Shown here piece by piece: positions 9,321 to 17,984 of a stretch of 64,000 nt of DNA (within the stretch, counting starts at the first letter, position 1; each line of letters starts with the position of its first letter). The stretch covers positions 2,046,001 through 2,110,000 of the forward strand of contig NZ_JBHTAN010000006.1 of assembly GCF_042663585.1 (NCBI RefSeq). The letters are read 5' to 3'. The notes below the pieces were generated by a model. That model was not told the DNA's origin, did not search any database, and worked only from the letters and a program-made list of their open reading frames with translations. Both the position numbers and the translations under genes were made by a program. The stretch is from Natranaeroarchaeum sp042663585. Lineage in GTDB: Archaea > Halobacteriota > Halobacteria > Halobacteriales > Natronoarchaeaceae.

Positions 9321-9521
9321 ATGAACACAGAGTACTGGCGTGCCGAACTGCCGCATCTCCTCGTCATCGTCCTGCTCGTCTTTGGCAGTGTCCAACTCGC
9401 CCAGATAGCGATTCCGGGCGGGTTGTCGTTCTGGGCGGGGCTCATAGTGGCGATGCTCGTCGGCCTGTTTTATCGCCCGACCGTCGAGCGGTTGGGCTAT
9501 GCCCCCGACCACTGGGACTGA
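9321..9521 (+). CDS. small two-helix membrane protein
   Basis: A 66-residue protein with hydrophobic segments at about residues 11-30 and 34-50 joined by a Pro-Gly turn (IAIPGGLSF), then a basic and aromatic tail (YRPTVERLGYAPDHWD). I do not recognise the family. A CTTTTAGTC element near 9290 lies about 30 nt before the ATG, fitting a leaderless start. It sits 44 bp after the DUF5811-like gene, but this promoter suggests separate transcription. Confidence 0.6.
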   Translation: MNTEYWRAELPHLLVIVLLVFGSVQLAQIAIPGGLSFWAGLIVAMLVGLFYRPTVERLGYAPDHWD

Positions 9522-9640
9522 CTCCTGACAGTGCTGTTCGCTCTCGAAGGCTATCTAACCCGCAGTATGATGGGGTTTGTGCTCCCCCCCGAAGGACGCT
9601 AGCGCAAGGCTCATACGCCCCAGATGTCTATGGCAGTTTG

Positions 9641-9754
9641 ATGACTGACGCTCACTACGAATGTTCGGGATGTGGCCGGAAGCTGCATTACCAGACCACG
9701 AAACACAACGGCTGTCCGGACTGCGGGACCGTCCCGCTGCACAGCGCCGACTGA
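9641..9754 (+). CDS. 37-residue zinc-ribbon micro-protein
   Basis: A very short gene: ATG at 9641 and TGA at 9752-9754. The product is MTDAHYECSGCGRKLHYQTT followed by KHNGCPDCGTVPLHSAD. Two CxxC knuckles (C8/C11 and C25/C28) spaced 13 residues apart make a complete four-Cys zinc ribbon, resembling the rubredoxin-like ribbon of rubrerythrin-type small haloarchaeal proteins. Cysteine is rare in haloarchaeal proteins, so four correctly spaced ones are good evidence that it is translated. The partner is unknown; proteins of this size usually bind nucleic acid or another protein. It stands alone between the 66-aa membrane protein and the infB terminus. Confidence 0.68.
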   Translation: MTDAHYECSGCGRKLHYQTTKHNGCPDCGTVPLHSAD

Positions 9755-9902
9755 GATAGCGCGGGTGCGGTGCCCGTGCTACCTTTTCAGGGACGCTACT
9801 GGGGTCTGGAGGCGGCCACAGCGGTCGTAGTTTTTCATCGTAAATGATGTGATAGCGGTAGCGCCGCGGACGAGTGCCGATAGCCGCCGGACCGTCCAGT
9901 CG

Positions 9903-11702
9903 TTATTTGCCCCAGAACGGATCCCGACGCCGATGCTTGTCGAGATACATCTGCAGGGCGTCCCGTTCGTCCGGCGGGATGTCCTCTAGCAGTTCCTGTT
10001 CCAGGATCTTCGCGTGTTTCTCGGGGAGTTCCGTCCAGAGTTCGTCGCCCTCCTCGATCTGTCGGCCGACGGTCGGGCCATCGATAGCGATGCTCACACG
10101 GTCGCCCTTGCGGGCCTCGTCGACGTCCTCGCCGCCGTCCTGGATCCCTTTGAGTTGCCCGACGCGCTCGGGTTCTTTAGCCTCGAACCGGGCGACAGCC
10201 TTGTTGTTCTGGAGCGTTCCCGAGAGGATTTCGACGCCGACCACGGCGGGGTCGTTCTGCCGGAACGTGTGATCGGGCAGGATCTGGAAGCGAGCGGGGC
10301 GGGTGATCTTGTCGAGGATGGTCTCCTGCTGTGCCTGCTCGCGCTCCTCGACGAACTCCTCGTACTCCTCGATCAGCCGGTAGATGACGTCGCTCTGGAA
10401 GATCCGAACGTCCTCTTCCTCTGCTGCGGTGTGGGCGTCGGCGAGCACGTCGACATTGAACGCGAGGATCGCTTCGTGTAACGGATCCTCGGCGGTGCTG
10501 GCGACGGAGATATCACGCGGTGCGACGTCGCCGACCTCCGCGCGGACGATTGGCACCTCGGCCTCGTTGAGCGCGTTCGACATGGCTTCCAGACTGCCGA
10601 GCGTGTCGGCTTTGACGACGAGTCCCTGCTCCTCGGTGTCGACGGCGATGTCGGCGAGTTCGGCCTGCACCTCCTCGATCACCTCGTCGATTTCGCGGTC
10701 GCGGACAACTCGGACCGGCGCGCCGGACATCGCGTCGTCAAGGTCGGGCGCAGCGATCTTGATCCCCGCCGCGGCCTTCAGTTCCTCGACGTTCTCGAAT
10801 CGGCTTTCGGTCCGGATCTCCGAGAGCGGCCGCGGTTTCAACAGCGCGCGGACGTCCGTGACGATGGTGCCGTCGGCCGCGCCGACGACTACCGTATCGT
10901 CCTCCTTGACTGTGCCGTCGTAGAGCACGACGTCGAGCGTCGTCCCGAAGCCTTTCTCCTCTTTGACTTCGAGCACGGTGCCAACGCCGGGGCCGGAGAC
11001 GTCGATCTCCATGGCCTCTTTCATGTAGCGCTGGGACAGGCCCATCATCACCGTCAGCAGGTCGGGAATCCCCTCGCCGGTCATGGCGGAGACGGGGACG
11101 ACGCCGACGTTGTTCTGGAAGTTCTGGACCCGCCAGTACAGATCGGCCGAAAAGCCCTTGTCGCTCAGTTGGCCGATGATCTCGTAGAGTTTCTCGTCGA
11201 GTGCCGAGCGCACGCGGTCGCTCTGTTTCTCGTACGTTTCCTGTACCGGGGCGTCCTCGTTCGGGTTCCAGCCGGGAACGGTATCGATCTTGTTCGCCGC
11301 GACGATGAAGGGCGTCTCCGAGCGTTTGAGGATCTCGATCGCCTCCACAGTCTGGGGCTGGAAGCCGTCGTTGACGTCGACGACGAGGATCGCGATATCC
11401 GCCAGTGCGCCGCCACGGGAGCGCAGCGTTGCGAAGGAGTGGTGTCCCGGCGTGTCGATGAACAGCAGGCCGGGCAGGTCGAAGTCCGTCGGGTCGACCA
11501 GATCGCCGGCGATCTCCGAGATGACGTCGAGCGGCACTGCTGTCGCGCCGATGTGCTGGGTAATCGCACCCGCTTCGCCCTCGATCACCGCCGAGCCGCG
11601 GACCTTGTCGAGTACGCTCGTCTTGCCGTGATCGACGTGTCCGAGGACGGCGACGATAGGCGTTCGAAGGGCGGCGTCCGTTGATGTTGTAGAGTCCGAC
11701 AT
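9903..11702 (-). CDS. infB: translation initiation factor aIF5B (IF-2 family GTPase)
   Basis: A 599-residue GTPase that promotes initiator tRNA binding and subunit joining. The G domain has GHVDHGKT (residues 21-28), a DTPGHHSF switch and ANKID. Domain II follows, then domain III and the C-terminal beta-barrel that contacts the tRNA acceptor end, ending in a basic tail (KHRRRDPFWGK). The length is normal for archaeal aIF5B without the long eukaryotic N-terminus. The ATG at 11702 (MSDSTTSTDAALRTPIVAVL) was chosen because the G domain must start close behind; the upstream open frame has no family similarity. No intein interrupts the GTPase motifs, although inteins occur in some archaeal infB genes. 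Confidence 0.95.
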   Translation of the reverse strand: MSDSTTSTDAALRTPIVAVLGHVDHGKTSVLDKVRGSAVIEGEAGAITQHIGATAVPLDVISEIAGDLVDPTDFDLPGLLFIDTPGHHSFATLRSRGGALADIAILVVDVNDGFQPQTVEAIEILKRSETPFIVAANKIDTVPGWNPNEDAPVQETYEKQSDRVRSALDEKLYEIIGQLSDKGFSADLYWRVQNFQNNVGVVPVSAMTGEGIPDLLTVMMGLSQRYMKEAMEIDVSGPGVGTVLEVKEEKGFGTTLDVVLYDGTVKEDDTVVVGAADGTIVTDVRALLKPRPLSEIRTESRFENVEELKAAAGIKIAAPDLDDAMSGAPVRVVRDREIDEVIEEVQAELADIAVDTEEQGLVVKADTLGSLEAMSNALNEAEVPIVRAEVGDVAPRDISVASTAEDPLHEAILAFNVDVLADAHTAAEEEDVRIFQSDVIYRLIEEYEEFVEEREQAQQETILDKITRPARFQILPDHTFRQNDPAVVGVEILSGTLQNNKAVARFEAKEPERVGQLKGIQDGGEDVDEARKGDRVSIAIDGPTVGRQIEEGDELWTELPEKHAKILEQELLEDIPPDERDALQMYLDKHRRRDPFWGK

Positions 11703-11852
11703 AGTGACCACCAGAGAAGGTTCTTGTTCGAAGCTACGGCGCGCAGCATTTATGCCTATCTTTTCCGACCGTGAGCGACCGCCGTCGGCCACGTCGCTCA
11801 CGACTCGAAGAAGACGGAAGCAAACAAGTACCAGACACTCAAAGGGTCGGGT

Positions 11853-12086
11853 ATGCACGCATTGCTCGGACTGCTCGCGGTGACGACGTTTGTCGACGAC
11901 CTCAGCTCGGCGGCCGGGTACTTCGAGACTGCCGTGACGGTCGATCCGCTGTCGGCAATCCTTGTGGTCGTGGGTCAGCTACTCATTGCCGTCTCGATTC
12001 TCGTGTTCGGCTACCTCACGCTCCGCGCGGCACTCGACCTGGTTATTCCGGAATCGATCGGTCGAGCACCGCCCCAAGATGAGTGA
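11853..12086 (+). CDS. small membrane protein, 3' end overlapping mer
   Basis: A 77-residue protein with a weakly hydrophobic N-terminus (MHALLGLLAVTTF) and one strong helix at about residues 34-60 (LSAILVVVGQLLIAVSILVF), ending in a polar tail (RAPPQDE). I do not recognise the family. It runs divergently from infB and its last 44 nt overlap the 3' end of the convergent mer gene, an antisense tail-to-tail overlap that also limits how either gene can change. The call rests on composition and hydrophobic pattern. Confidence 0.55.
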   Translation: MHALLGLLAVTTFVDDLSSAAGYFETAVTVDPLSAILVVVGQLLIAVSILVFGYLTLRAALDLVIPESIGRAPPQDE

Positions 12087-13026
12087 TCGCGGCGTCCTGA
12101 TCCGGCCCTAGCGGCGTCCCGGCCACGAAGCCATCGGCGTACTCCATGATGGCGTCGATCCGCTCTTCGACGTCCTCGGGCGTTCCTGCGACCGAAAAGG
12201 CGTCGATCATCCCGGGCGTGACCGTCCCGAACGCTTCCTCGAAGTCGCCCCGCTCGATAGCTTCGCCGATGGCCGCCGCGCGCTCCTCGTCGATACCGTG
12301 TCGGTCCAGTACCGGCGGTGCCGCACCCGAGGTGATGAAGGCGACTGGCTGGCGCGCGAGTTCGCGGGCCACGTCGGCGTCCTCGTCGACGCTGACGCTC
12401 GCGTATGCGGCGAACTCGAACTCACCGCGCTCGTCGGGCCGGTCGGCCAGCCCTTTTTCGACCTGCTCGGCCGCCCACGCGAAGTCGTCGGGGTGGGAGG
12501 CGTTGTACAGCAGGCCGTCGGCGTGTTTCGCGCTCATGCGGAGCATGTGTGGGCCCTGCCCGCCGACGTAGACCGGAATCTCACCGTCGACGTCGTACTC
12601 CAGTCCGGCGTCTTTCGCGGTGAACGTGCCGTCGTGCTGGACGCGCTCGCCAGCCCAGAGGTCCTGGGCGACTTTGAACGACTCCAGCACGCGCCGGAGC
12701 GGCTTGTCGCGCTCGACCCCGAGCCCGGAGAGCGTGGACTTGTCGCCGGGGCCGATGCCAAAGACCGCGCGGTCGTCGCTGACTTCGTGCAGACTCGCCA
12801 CCTGCGAGGCCAACTGGACCGGATGAACGACGTAGGGGTTGGCCGCCGCCGGGCCGACGCGGATCTCCTCGGTCGCCGCAGCGATCCGGTCGAGCGTCAC
12901 GAACGGATCGCGATTGAAGTAGTGACACGCCGCAAACAGCGTGTCGAAGCCGTTTCGTTCGGCCGCCTGCGCGCGGTCGACGATCTCTACTACCGGATGA
13001 TCGGGGGTGAGTTCGATGCCTTTCAT
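12043..13026 (-). CDS. mer: F420-dependent LLM-class oxidoreductase, Mer-like
   Basis: A 327-residue luciferase-like TIM-barrel protein of the bacterial-luciferase/Mer group. In methanogens Mer reduces methylene-tetrahydromethanopterin with coenzyme F420; haloarchaeal homologues are annotated the same way and probably act in folate-type one-carbon metabolism. Family features include KGIELTPDHPVVEIVDRAQ at the start, ATEEIRVGPAAANPYVVHP, AVFGIGPGDKSTLSGLG and the cofactor-side VYVGGQGPHMLRM. The ATG at 13026 was chosen from this N-terminus; an upstream frame overlaps cofE. It lies 19 bp after cofE in the same direction, so the ligand-making enzyme and a user of the cofactor are probably co-transcribed. 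The exact substrate is not shown by sequence. Confidence 0.8.
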   Translation of the reverse strand: MKGIELTPDHPVVEIVDRAQAAERNGFDTLFAACHYFNRDPFVTLDRIAAATEEIRVGPAAANPYVVHPVQLASQVASLHEVSDDRAVFGIGPGDKSTLSGLGVERDKPLRRVLESFKVAQDLWAGERVQHDGTFTAKDAGLEYDVDGEIPVYVGGQGPHMLRMSAKHADGLLYNASHPDDFAWAAEQVEKGLADRPDERGEFEFAAYASVSVDEDADVARELARQPVAFITSGAAPPVLDRHGIDEERAAAIGEAIERGDFEEAFGTVTPGMIDAFSVAGTPEDVEERIDAIMEYADGFVAGTPLGPDQDAAITHLGAVLDRSIPE

Positions 13027-13045
13027 ACGTTCTCTGGTCTGCCTG

Positions 13046-13804
13046 TTACTCGTCGTAGCTCCACTGCCGCAGCGCTTGCTGAACGAAGTCGCCATCCACG
13101 TCGCGGAACAGTTCGTCGCTCCCGCCGTGGTCGCCGAAGACCCAGTCGCGGATCACGACGACGGGGGTTCCGCCCGCGCCTTCCCCGGCGACGAGGTTCG
13201 CCGTCGCCGCCAACTCGTCGACGACCGACTGGACCGTCACTTCGAGTTCGTGGCCGTCTCGGTCCTGCTCGCCGCGCCAGTCACGACTCGCGGGCATACC
13301 GTCCCAGCCGAGGGTGACGCCGCGCTGGCCGTGACGGAACGGCCGCCCGCAGGTGTCCGAGACGATTACCGGCACGTCGGTCGAAAGCCCCTCGCGAATC
13401 TCCGCGGCGCGCTCGGAGGGCTGTTCGGGAAGGAGCAGAATGTCGTGGCCGGGGACGTTCGAGCGGTCGATCCCCGCGTTCACGCTGATATGGCCGAAGT
13501 GGGTCTCGGTCAACAGGAAGGGGGCCTCCATCAGTAGCTCTCGGCTCTCCTCCAGGACTGCCTGGGCGAAGCGCGGGTCCTTCTCGTCGCCGGTGATCGC
13601 CGCCAGCCGATCCGCAATATCGGTCGCCCGCTCACCGGCCGGGAAGTCGCCCAGGTCGGCCGTCCGCCCTCGCGCCTTCGAGACGACCGTACTCGCGACC
13701 ACGACCACGTCGTCCGGACGCAGGTCTATCCGCTCGTCGATCATCGCCGCCAGATCGTCTCCCTCCCGTATTTCCGGGAGGTCCGGCACCGGGAGCGCCT
13801 GCAT
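13046..13804 (-). CDS. cofE: coenzyme F420-0:L-glutamate ligase
   Basis: CofE adds gamma-linked glutamates to F420-0 using GTP, setting the polyglutamate tail of the deazaflavin cofactor. The 252-residue length fits the archaeal single-domain enzyme. Conserved blocks include MQALPVPDLPEIREGDDLA, DDVVVVASTVVSKARGR, VLLTETHFGHI-type sequence (here LLTETHFGHISVNAGIDRSN) and VIVSDTCGRPFRHGQRGV. The ATG at 13804 begins the conserved N-terminus; the frame stays open a further 17 codons upstream. It is first in a two-gene set with mer, 19 bp apart, which supports an F420 role for both. Confidence 0.9.
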   Translation of the reverse strand: MQALPVPDLPEIREGDDLAAMIDERIDLRPDDVVVVASTVVSKARGRTADLGDFPAGERATDIADRLAAITGDEKDPRFAQAVLEESRELLMEAPFLLTETHFGHISVNAGIDRSNVPGHDILLLPEQPSERAAEIREGLSTDVPVIVSDTCGRPFRHGQRGVTLGWDGMPASRDWRGEQDRDGHELEVTVQSVVDELAATANLVAGEGAGGTPVVVIRDWVFGDHGGSDELFRDVDGDFVQQALRQWSYDE

Positions 13805-13956
13805 ACCCGCTTCTCGGCAGCGTGGAGGTAAAAGCGCGCGGATGGTGGAAAGCACGTCCGCTGTCGAAGGCCGGATCGGCGGCGTCCCCGATGCAGACTG
13901 AACCGATCCAGTCGGCTACCGGGTGGTATTTCACCGGCGGGTCGGTACGTAGCGGT

Positions 13957-14403
13957 ATGAATTTGCAACGACCGCGCCGGCCACGGGGATTCCGTATCGC
14001 CGACTCCGCCCAGCAGATCGTCGGCGGATTTCTGCTCGCCGGGCCGTTCGTCGTGACCGAGGAGGTCTGGGTGCTGGCGTCGAACATGAGCATTCTGCAA
14101 GCGATCCTGACGATGGGAATCGTGTTCGCGATCGGCTATGCGACGCTGTACAAAGCGGATACGAACCGTGATGCCGACGCCGAGCAACAGGTCGCCGGCA
14201 TTCCGATCCGATTCCTGTCGCTGATGCTGGTCTCGTTCGGATCGGTGACGATCCTGGCGCTGCTGTTCGACGCGCCAGATACGTTCGTGGACGAGGCCGC
14301 GTCGACCGCTGAACTGGTTCAGGTCACGATCACGGCGATCAGCGTGGGATCGGTCTTCAGCGTCGTCGGCGCGGCGACGGCCGACAGCGTCTTCTCCCGA
14401 TAG
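13957..14403 (+). CDS. DUF2391-like integral membrane protein
   Basis: A 148-residue protein with four hydrophobic segments, at about 22-40, 47-64, 83-105 and 122-142. It opens MNLQRPRRPRGFRIADSAQQ, with a basic N-terminus likely to be cytoplasmic, then IVGGFLLAGPFVVTEEVW. This pattern matches the DUF2391 putative membrane family, whose role is unknown. The ATG at 13957 avoids an unsupported 45-codon extension. It is divergent from cofE by about 150 bp and lies 55 bp before the Nudix-eIF2B gene in the same direction, which may make them one unit. Confidence 0.68.
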   Translation: MNLQRPRRPRGFRIADSAQQIVGGFLLAGPFVVTEEVWVLASNMSILQAILTMGIVFAIGYATLYKADTNRDADAEQQVAGIPIRFLSLMLVSFGSVTILALLFDAPDTFVDEAASTAELVQVTITAISVGSVFSVVGAATADSVFSR

Positions 14404-14458
14404 AGACTCTTCGCAGTGCATCGAAAACGGTACCAGAGCGGCAGGCCTTCCTCCGACC

Positions 14459-15802
14459 ATGACCACACGCGTCTGTGTCTTCCTCCGTCATGGTGGGCAA
14501 GTGCTCGCCGAACGTCGTCCCGAGGACGGTGGGGAGGCGTCACGATGGGGTCTCCTCTCCGGTCAGTGCGACGACAGCGCGGCGGACGAACCGATCGCAT
14601 CGGCACGGCAGATACTGCGCGAGGACATCGGTATCGCCGACGGGGTCGAACTCGTCCGGACCGGGTCGCCCGTCGAGACCGAGGAGGGCACGCGCAGTCC
14701 GGTACTGTTCGATCTGGACGAGGCGACGGCCGCCGGTTCAGTCGTCGAGTCGAACGAACGCCGCCAGTGGATCTCGCCGACAGTCTTGCTCCACGAGGAC
14801 GCCGCCCCGGGGTGCTGGGAGGCCTACGAACGCGTCGCCCCGACGGTCCGATCGGTCACTGCGGACGACGACCACGGTGCGGCGTATCTCTCCGTTCGCG
14901 CACTCGAAATCCTCCGGGACCGGGCCGCCCTGCTGGCTGCTGAAGGTGACGCTGACGCGGACGAACTCCTCGACCTCGGGAGGCGCTTGCTCCGCGCCCG
15001 CCCGAGCATGGCAGTGCTTCGGAACCGGGTGAACCGGGCACTGAACGAGGCGACCGAAGGAGACGGCGAACAGGAGTCTGGCACCGTCAGCGAGGCCGAA
15101 GCGACGACGCCAGCCACGCGCGTCGAGCACGCCGCGACGGAGGGCATCGAACGGGCACTCGCGGCGGATGCCGACGCGGCGCGGGAAGCGGCCGACCTGC
15201 TCGGCGGCGACAGCGTGCTCACGCTCTCGCGCTCGGGCACGGTGCTCGCGACGCTCCGGCGTGCCGATCCGGGAGCCGTCTTCGTCGCGGAGTCCCGGCC
15301 AGCACGGGAGGGCGTCGACGTCGCCGAGACGCTCGTAGAGTCCGTCGGGGTTCCCGTCACGGTTCATACGGACGCCGCCGTCGGGCACGTGCTGGCGACC
15401 GAAGATATCGACGCCGTGCTGGTCGGCGCGGACACCGTCCTGCCGGACGGGCGCGTCGTCAACAAGACCGGCACCCGCGTTGCCGCGCTGGCGGCCGCCC
15501 GCGAGGGGGTTCCTGTCTACACCGTCGCGGCGAGCGACAAGATCAGCCACGAGGACTCGGTCAACCTCGAAACCGGGATCGCCACCGCGGTGTACGACGG
15601 TGACGCTAACCTCGACGTTCGGAATCCGACGTTCGACGTCACGCCGGGCGAGTTGGTGACGGGCGTCGTCACCGAACGCGGACGACTCGATGAAGAGGAC
15701 GTCGCCGCAGTTGCCGAAGAGCACGCCGCCGCCGCGGAGTGGCAGAACCCGCCCGAAGACGGAACACGGGAGCCTGCTGAAGCCGAATGGGAGGACCACT
15801 GA
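14459..15802 (+). CDS. Nudix domain fused to an eIF2B-like (E2B/R15P isomerase family) domain
   Basis: A 447-residue two-domain protein. Residues 1 to about 135 resemble a Nudix hydrolase (VCVFLRHGGQVLAERRPED, then WGLLSGQCDD). The Nudix box is degenerate: in QILREDIGI the usual Arg and first Glu are Gln and Ile, while the E-D pair and Gly remain. Residues about 145-430 form an eIF2B alpha/beta/delta-type domain: RPSMAVLRNRVNRAL (181-195), VAESRPAREG (276-285) and GADTVLPDGRVVNKTGT (323-339). That superfamily includes ribose-1,5-bisphosphate isomerase and methylthioribose-1-phosphate isomerase as well as translation factor subunits. A joined nucleotide/sugar-phosphate role is inference. A polar linker (about 200-220) and an acidic tail are present. 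Confidence 0.8.
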   Translation: MTTRVCVFLRHGGQVLAERRPEDGGEASRWGLLSGQCDDSAADEPIASARQILREDIGIADGVELVRTGSPVETEEGTRSPVLFDLDEATAAGSVVESNERRQWISPTVLLHEDAAPGCWEAYERVAPTVRSVTADDDHGAAYLSVRALEILRDRAALLAAEGDADADELLDLGRRLLRARPSMAVLRNRVNRALNEATEGDGEQESGTVSEAEATTPATRVEHAATEGIERALAADADAAREAADLLGGDSVLTLSRSGTVLATLRRADPGAVFVAESRPAREGVDVAETLVESVGVPVTVHTDAAVGHVLATEDIDAVLVGADTVLPDGRVVNKTGTRVAALAAAREGVPVYTVAASDKISHEDSVNLETGIATAVYDGDANLDVRNPTFDVTPGELVTGVVTERGRLDEEDVAAVAEEHAAAAEWQNPPEDGTREPAEAEWEDH

Positions 15803-16048
15803 AAACGGCGGGTGGCGGGACTGCGAACGGCGAGGGGGAAGACTGGACGGGACCACGAACCGGAAGGCCGAACCTGAAGACGCAACAGTAAAACGCCGCC
15901 ACGGTCTACCGTCGAGGGGCGGCAGTGACGAAGGTTACCCCCACCGAGCCCCTTGTGACGACACCTTACACCGAGCCGCCTTCTTACATCTCGTGAGTGG
16001 CGATGCTCTCCGGTAGGCTTATTCGCGCCGTGACACGACTGTAACCTC

Positions 16049-16849
16049 ATGCCAACAGCCGAGTCGACGGTCACAGTTCACAGGGATGTCCCGTACCGGG
16101 AGGTGGCTGGCGAGACGCTAAGGCTCGACATCTACGAGCCAACCGACCGCAAGGGCCCCCTCCCCGTGGCCGTCCTCGTCCGTGGGGGCGGGTTCGTCAT
16201 CGGCGACAAGGGCGAGTTCGCCCGACACGCCATCGACTTTGCGAGCGATGGCTTCCTCGCAATCGAGCCACAGTACCGACTCGCCCCGGAGTGGCCGTTT
16301 CCGGCGGCTCTCTCCGACGTTCGGGCAGCGGTCGAGTGGGTCCGGGACGAGGGGAAGCAGTACGACGCCGATCCGGACCGTCTCGCCGGGGTCGGCCACT
16401 CCGCGGGGGCGAATCTGGTCGCGCTCGCGGCGGCAACCGCCAACGGCGCTGAAGAGGCGGACGCGTCGCCACTCGCCGCAGTCGTCGGCTATTCGGGTAT
16501 CTACGACTTCCGGGCGTTCGACACCGCCGAGTTCGACCCCGACGAACCCGACATCCACGCGCAGTATCTCGGCGGAACCATCAAAGAGGTCCCGGAGACG
16601 TACGAGCGCGCCTCGCCCGCCGCGCGGATCGACGACTCGACGCCGCCGACGCTGTTGCTCCACGGGGCCGACGACGACGTACTACCGGCGGCGCAGTCCG
16701 AACAGTTCGCCGACGCACTCGCGCCCGTAACCGATGTCGAGTTCGACGAACTGCCGACCGATCACGGTCTGCCGTTCCACGGGGCGACCTACGACCGCGT
16801 GTACGAGCGCACTCGCACGTTCCTCCACGAGCACGGCCTCGACGGGTAG
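16049..16849 (+). CDS. alpha/beta-hydrolase, HSL/BD-FAE-like esterase
   Basis: A 266-residue cytosolic esterase-type enzyme. The oxyanion motif appears as VRGGGFVIGDKGE (the usual HGGG has Arg for His), the nucleophile lies in GHSAGAN (about residues 116-122), the acid is Asp in LLHGADDDVLP and the base His in PTDHGLPFHG. This arrangement fits small carboxylesterases and arylformamidase-like enzymes. The substrate is unknown. A GCTTATTC element near 16017-16024 lies about 28 nt before the ATG, supporting the start and a leaderless transcript. The preceding 246 bp hold no gene that I can support. It is convergent with the AI-2E permease gene, 4 bp apart. Confidence 0.85.
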   Translation: MPTAESTVTVHRDVPYREVAGETLRLDIYEPTDRKGPLPVAVLVRGGGFVIGDKGEFARHAIDFASDGFLAIEPQYRLAPEWPFPAALSDVRAAVEWVRDEGKQYDADPDRLAGVGHSAGANLVALAAATANGAEEADASPLAAVVGYSGIYDFRAFDTAEFDPDEPDIHAQYLGGTIKEVPETYERASPAARIDDSTPPTLLLHGADDDVLPAAQSEQFADALAPVTDVEFDELPTDHGLPFHGATYDRVYERTRTFLHEHGLDG

Positions 16850-16853
16850 GTCC

Positions 16854-17891
16854 TTACCCCGCGCTCGGTATCCCGTGCGTGCGGTCGAACACGGTCACAG
16901 CCGCCTTGAACAGGGCGAGCAGGACCGGGCCGAGGAACAGCCCCATGACCCCTAGCAGGTAGATACCGCCCAGGACGCCGATCAGCACGATTGCCGGGTG
17001 GATCCCCGACCCCACATCGACGAGGATCGCCCGGAGATACTCGTCGACGACCGCGAGGACCGACAGCCCGTAGACCAGCAGGATCACCGCTCCGACCGGA
17101 TCCCCGACGACGATGAGGTAGCCGACCATCGGCCCCCAGACGAGCCAGATACCGATCAACGGCAAAACCGAGAGGATCACCATAACCACTGCCCAGAACG
17201 CGGCGTTGGAGATGCCGAGCACCCACAGGCCAAGCCCGCCGAGGATCCCCTCCGCGATTGCGACCAGCAGATGGCTCCCGACGACGGCCCAGATTACGCG
17301 CGACATCTCCTCGTACAGTTCGTCCTGAACGTCCCCGGAAAGGGGGGTTACCTGACGGGTCCAGTCGAGTAGTTCGGTGCCGTCGACCAGAAAGTAGTAC
17401 AGCAGGAAGGCGAGTATCAACACGCCGGTCCCGACTTCGACCGTCGTATCGAGCAGTCCGAGCGTCTGCGTGAGGAGAATATCCGTCGACGCGTCGAGCA
17501 GGCCCTCGAACTCCGCCAGGACCGCCGACTCGAACTCTGCGACCTGTTCGGGTTGGGCACCCAGATCCTCGAGGAGGAAGCGCCTGATCGAATCAATGAA
17601 CGCGGACAGTTGGCTCCCCTGTAGTTCGGTGAGAAACGAGATTGTCGTATCGATGATGATCAGTGACAGTATCAGAAGGGGCACGATTGCCACCACGAAC
17701 GTGACAGCAGTGAGGAAGCCGGCGGACAGTCGCTGACCGATCCGGTCGGCTAGCCGCTCGTGGAGGGGAAAGAGCACGAATGCGATCAGTCCGGCGGCGA
17801 GTACGTACTGGAGGAACGGATCCACGAGCAGGAAGCCGATCACCCCGAGCACGGCGACCAGGAGGGCAAAGAACGCGGTTCGAACGTCCAT
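16854..17891 (-). CDS. AI-2E family (PerM/YdiK-like) permease
   Basis: A 345-residue membrane protein with about eight helices: a pair at the N-terminus (ALLVAVLGVIGFLLV, YVLAAGLIAFVLF), a third near residue 65, then a long periplasm-facing region (about 90-140) and a second helical block. The C-terminal block contains the typical VDEYLRAILVDVGSGIHPAIVLIGVLGGIYLLGVMG-type sequence (positions about 285-320). The family was named for autoinducer-2 export but many members move other solutes or ions; the substrate here is unknown. The 5' end starts at 17891 and the gene stands alone. It is convergent with the esterase. Confidence 0.85.
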   Translation of the reverse strand: MDVRTAFFALLVAVLGVIGFLLVDPFLQYVLAAGLIAFVLFPLHERLADRIGQRLSAGFLTAVTFVVAIVPLLILSLIIIDTTISFLTELQGSQLSAFIDSIRRFLLEDLGAQPEQVAEFESAVLAEFEGLLDASTDILLTQTLGLLDTTVEVGTGVLILAFLLYYFLVDGTELLDWTRQVTPLSGDVQDELYEEMSRVIWAVVGSHLLVAIAEGILGGLGLWVLGISNAAFWAVVMVILSVLPLIGIWLVWGPMVGYLIVVGDPVGAVILLVYGLSVLAVVDEYLRAILVDVGSGIHPAIVLIGVLGGIYLLGVMGLFLGPVLLALFKAAVTVFDRTHGIPSAG

Positions 17892-17984
17892 ATTCCGAAC
17901 TCATAACAGAGCTATGTAAACGTTGAGATATTGGTAGGTGCTGTAGCCGAGACTTTTTGCGCCGGCGCGTGGACATCACAGTCG

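Noticed and set aside
6425..11702. Inteins in cdc48 or infB
   Set aside because: Both genes are normal length and their ATPase/GTPase motifs are uninterrupted.
14459..15802. Simple ribose-1,5-bisphosphate isomerase
   Set aside because: A separate Nudix-like domain occupies the first 135 residues and the E2B motifs diverge; a plain R15P isomerase label would overstate what is known.
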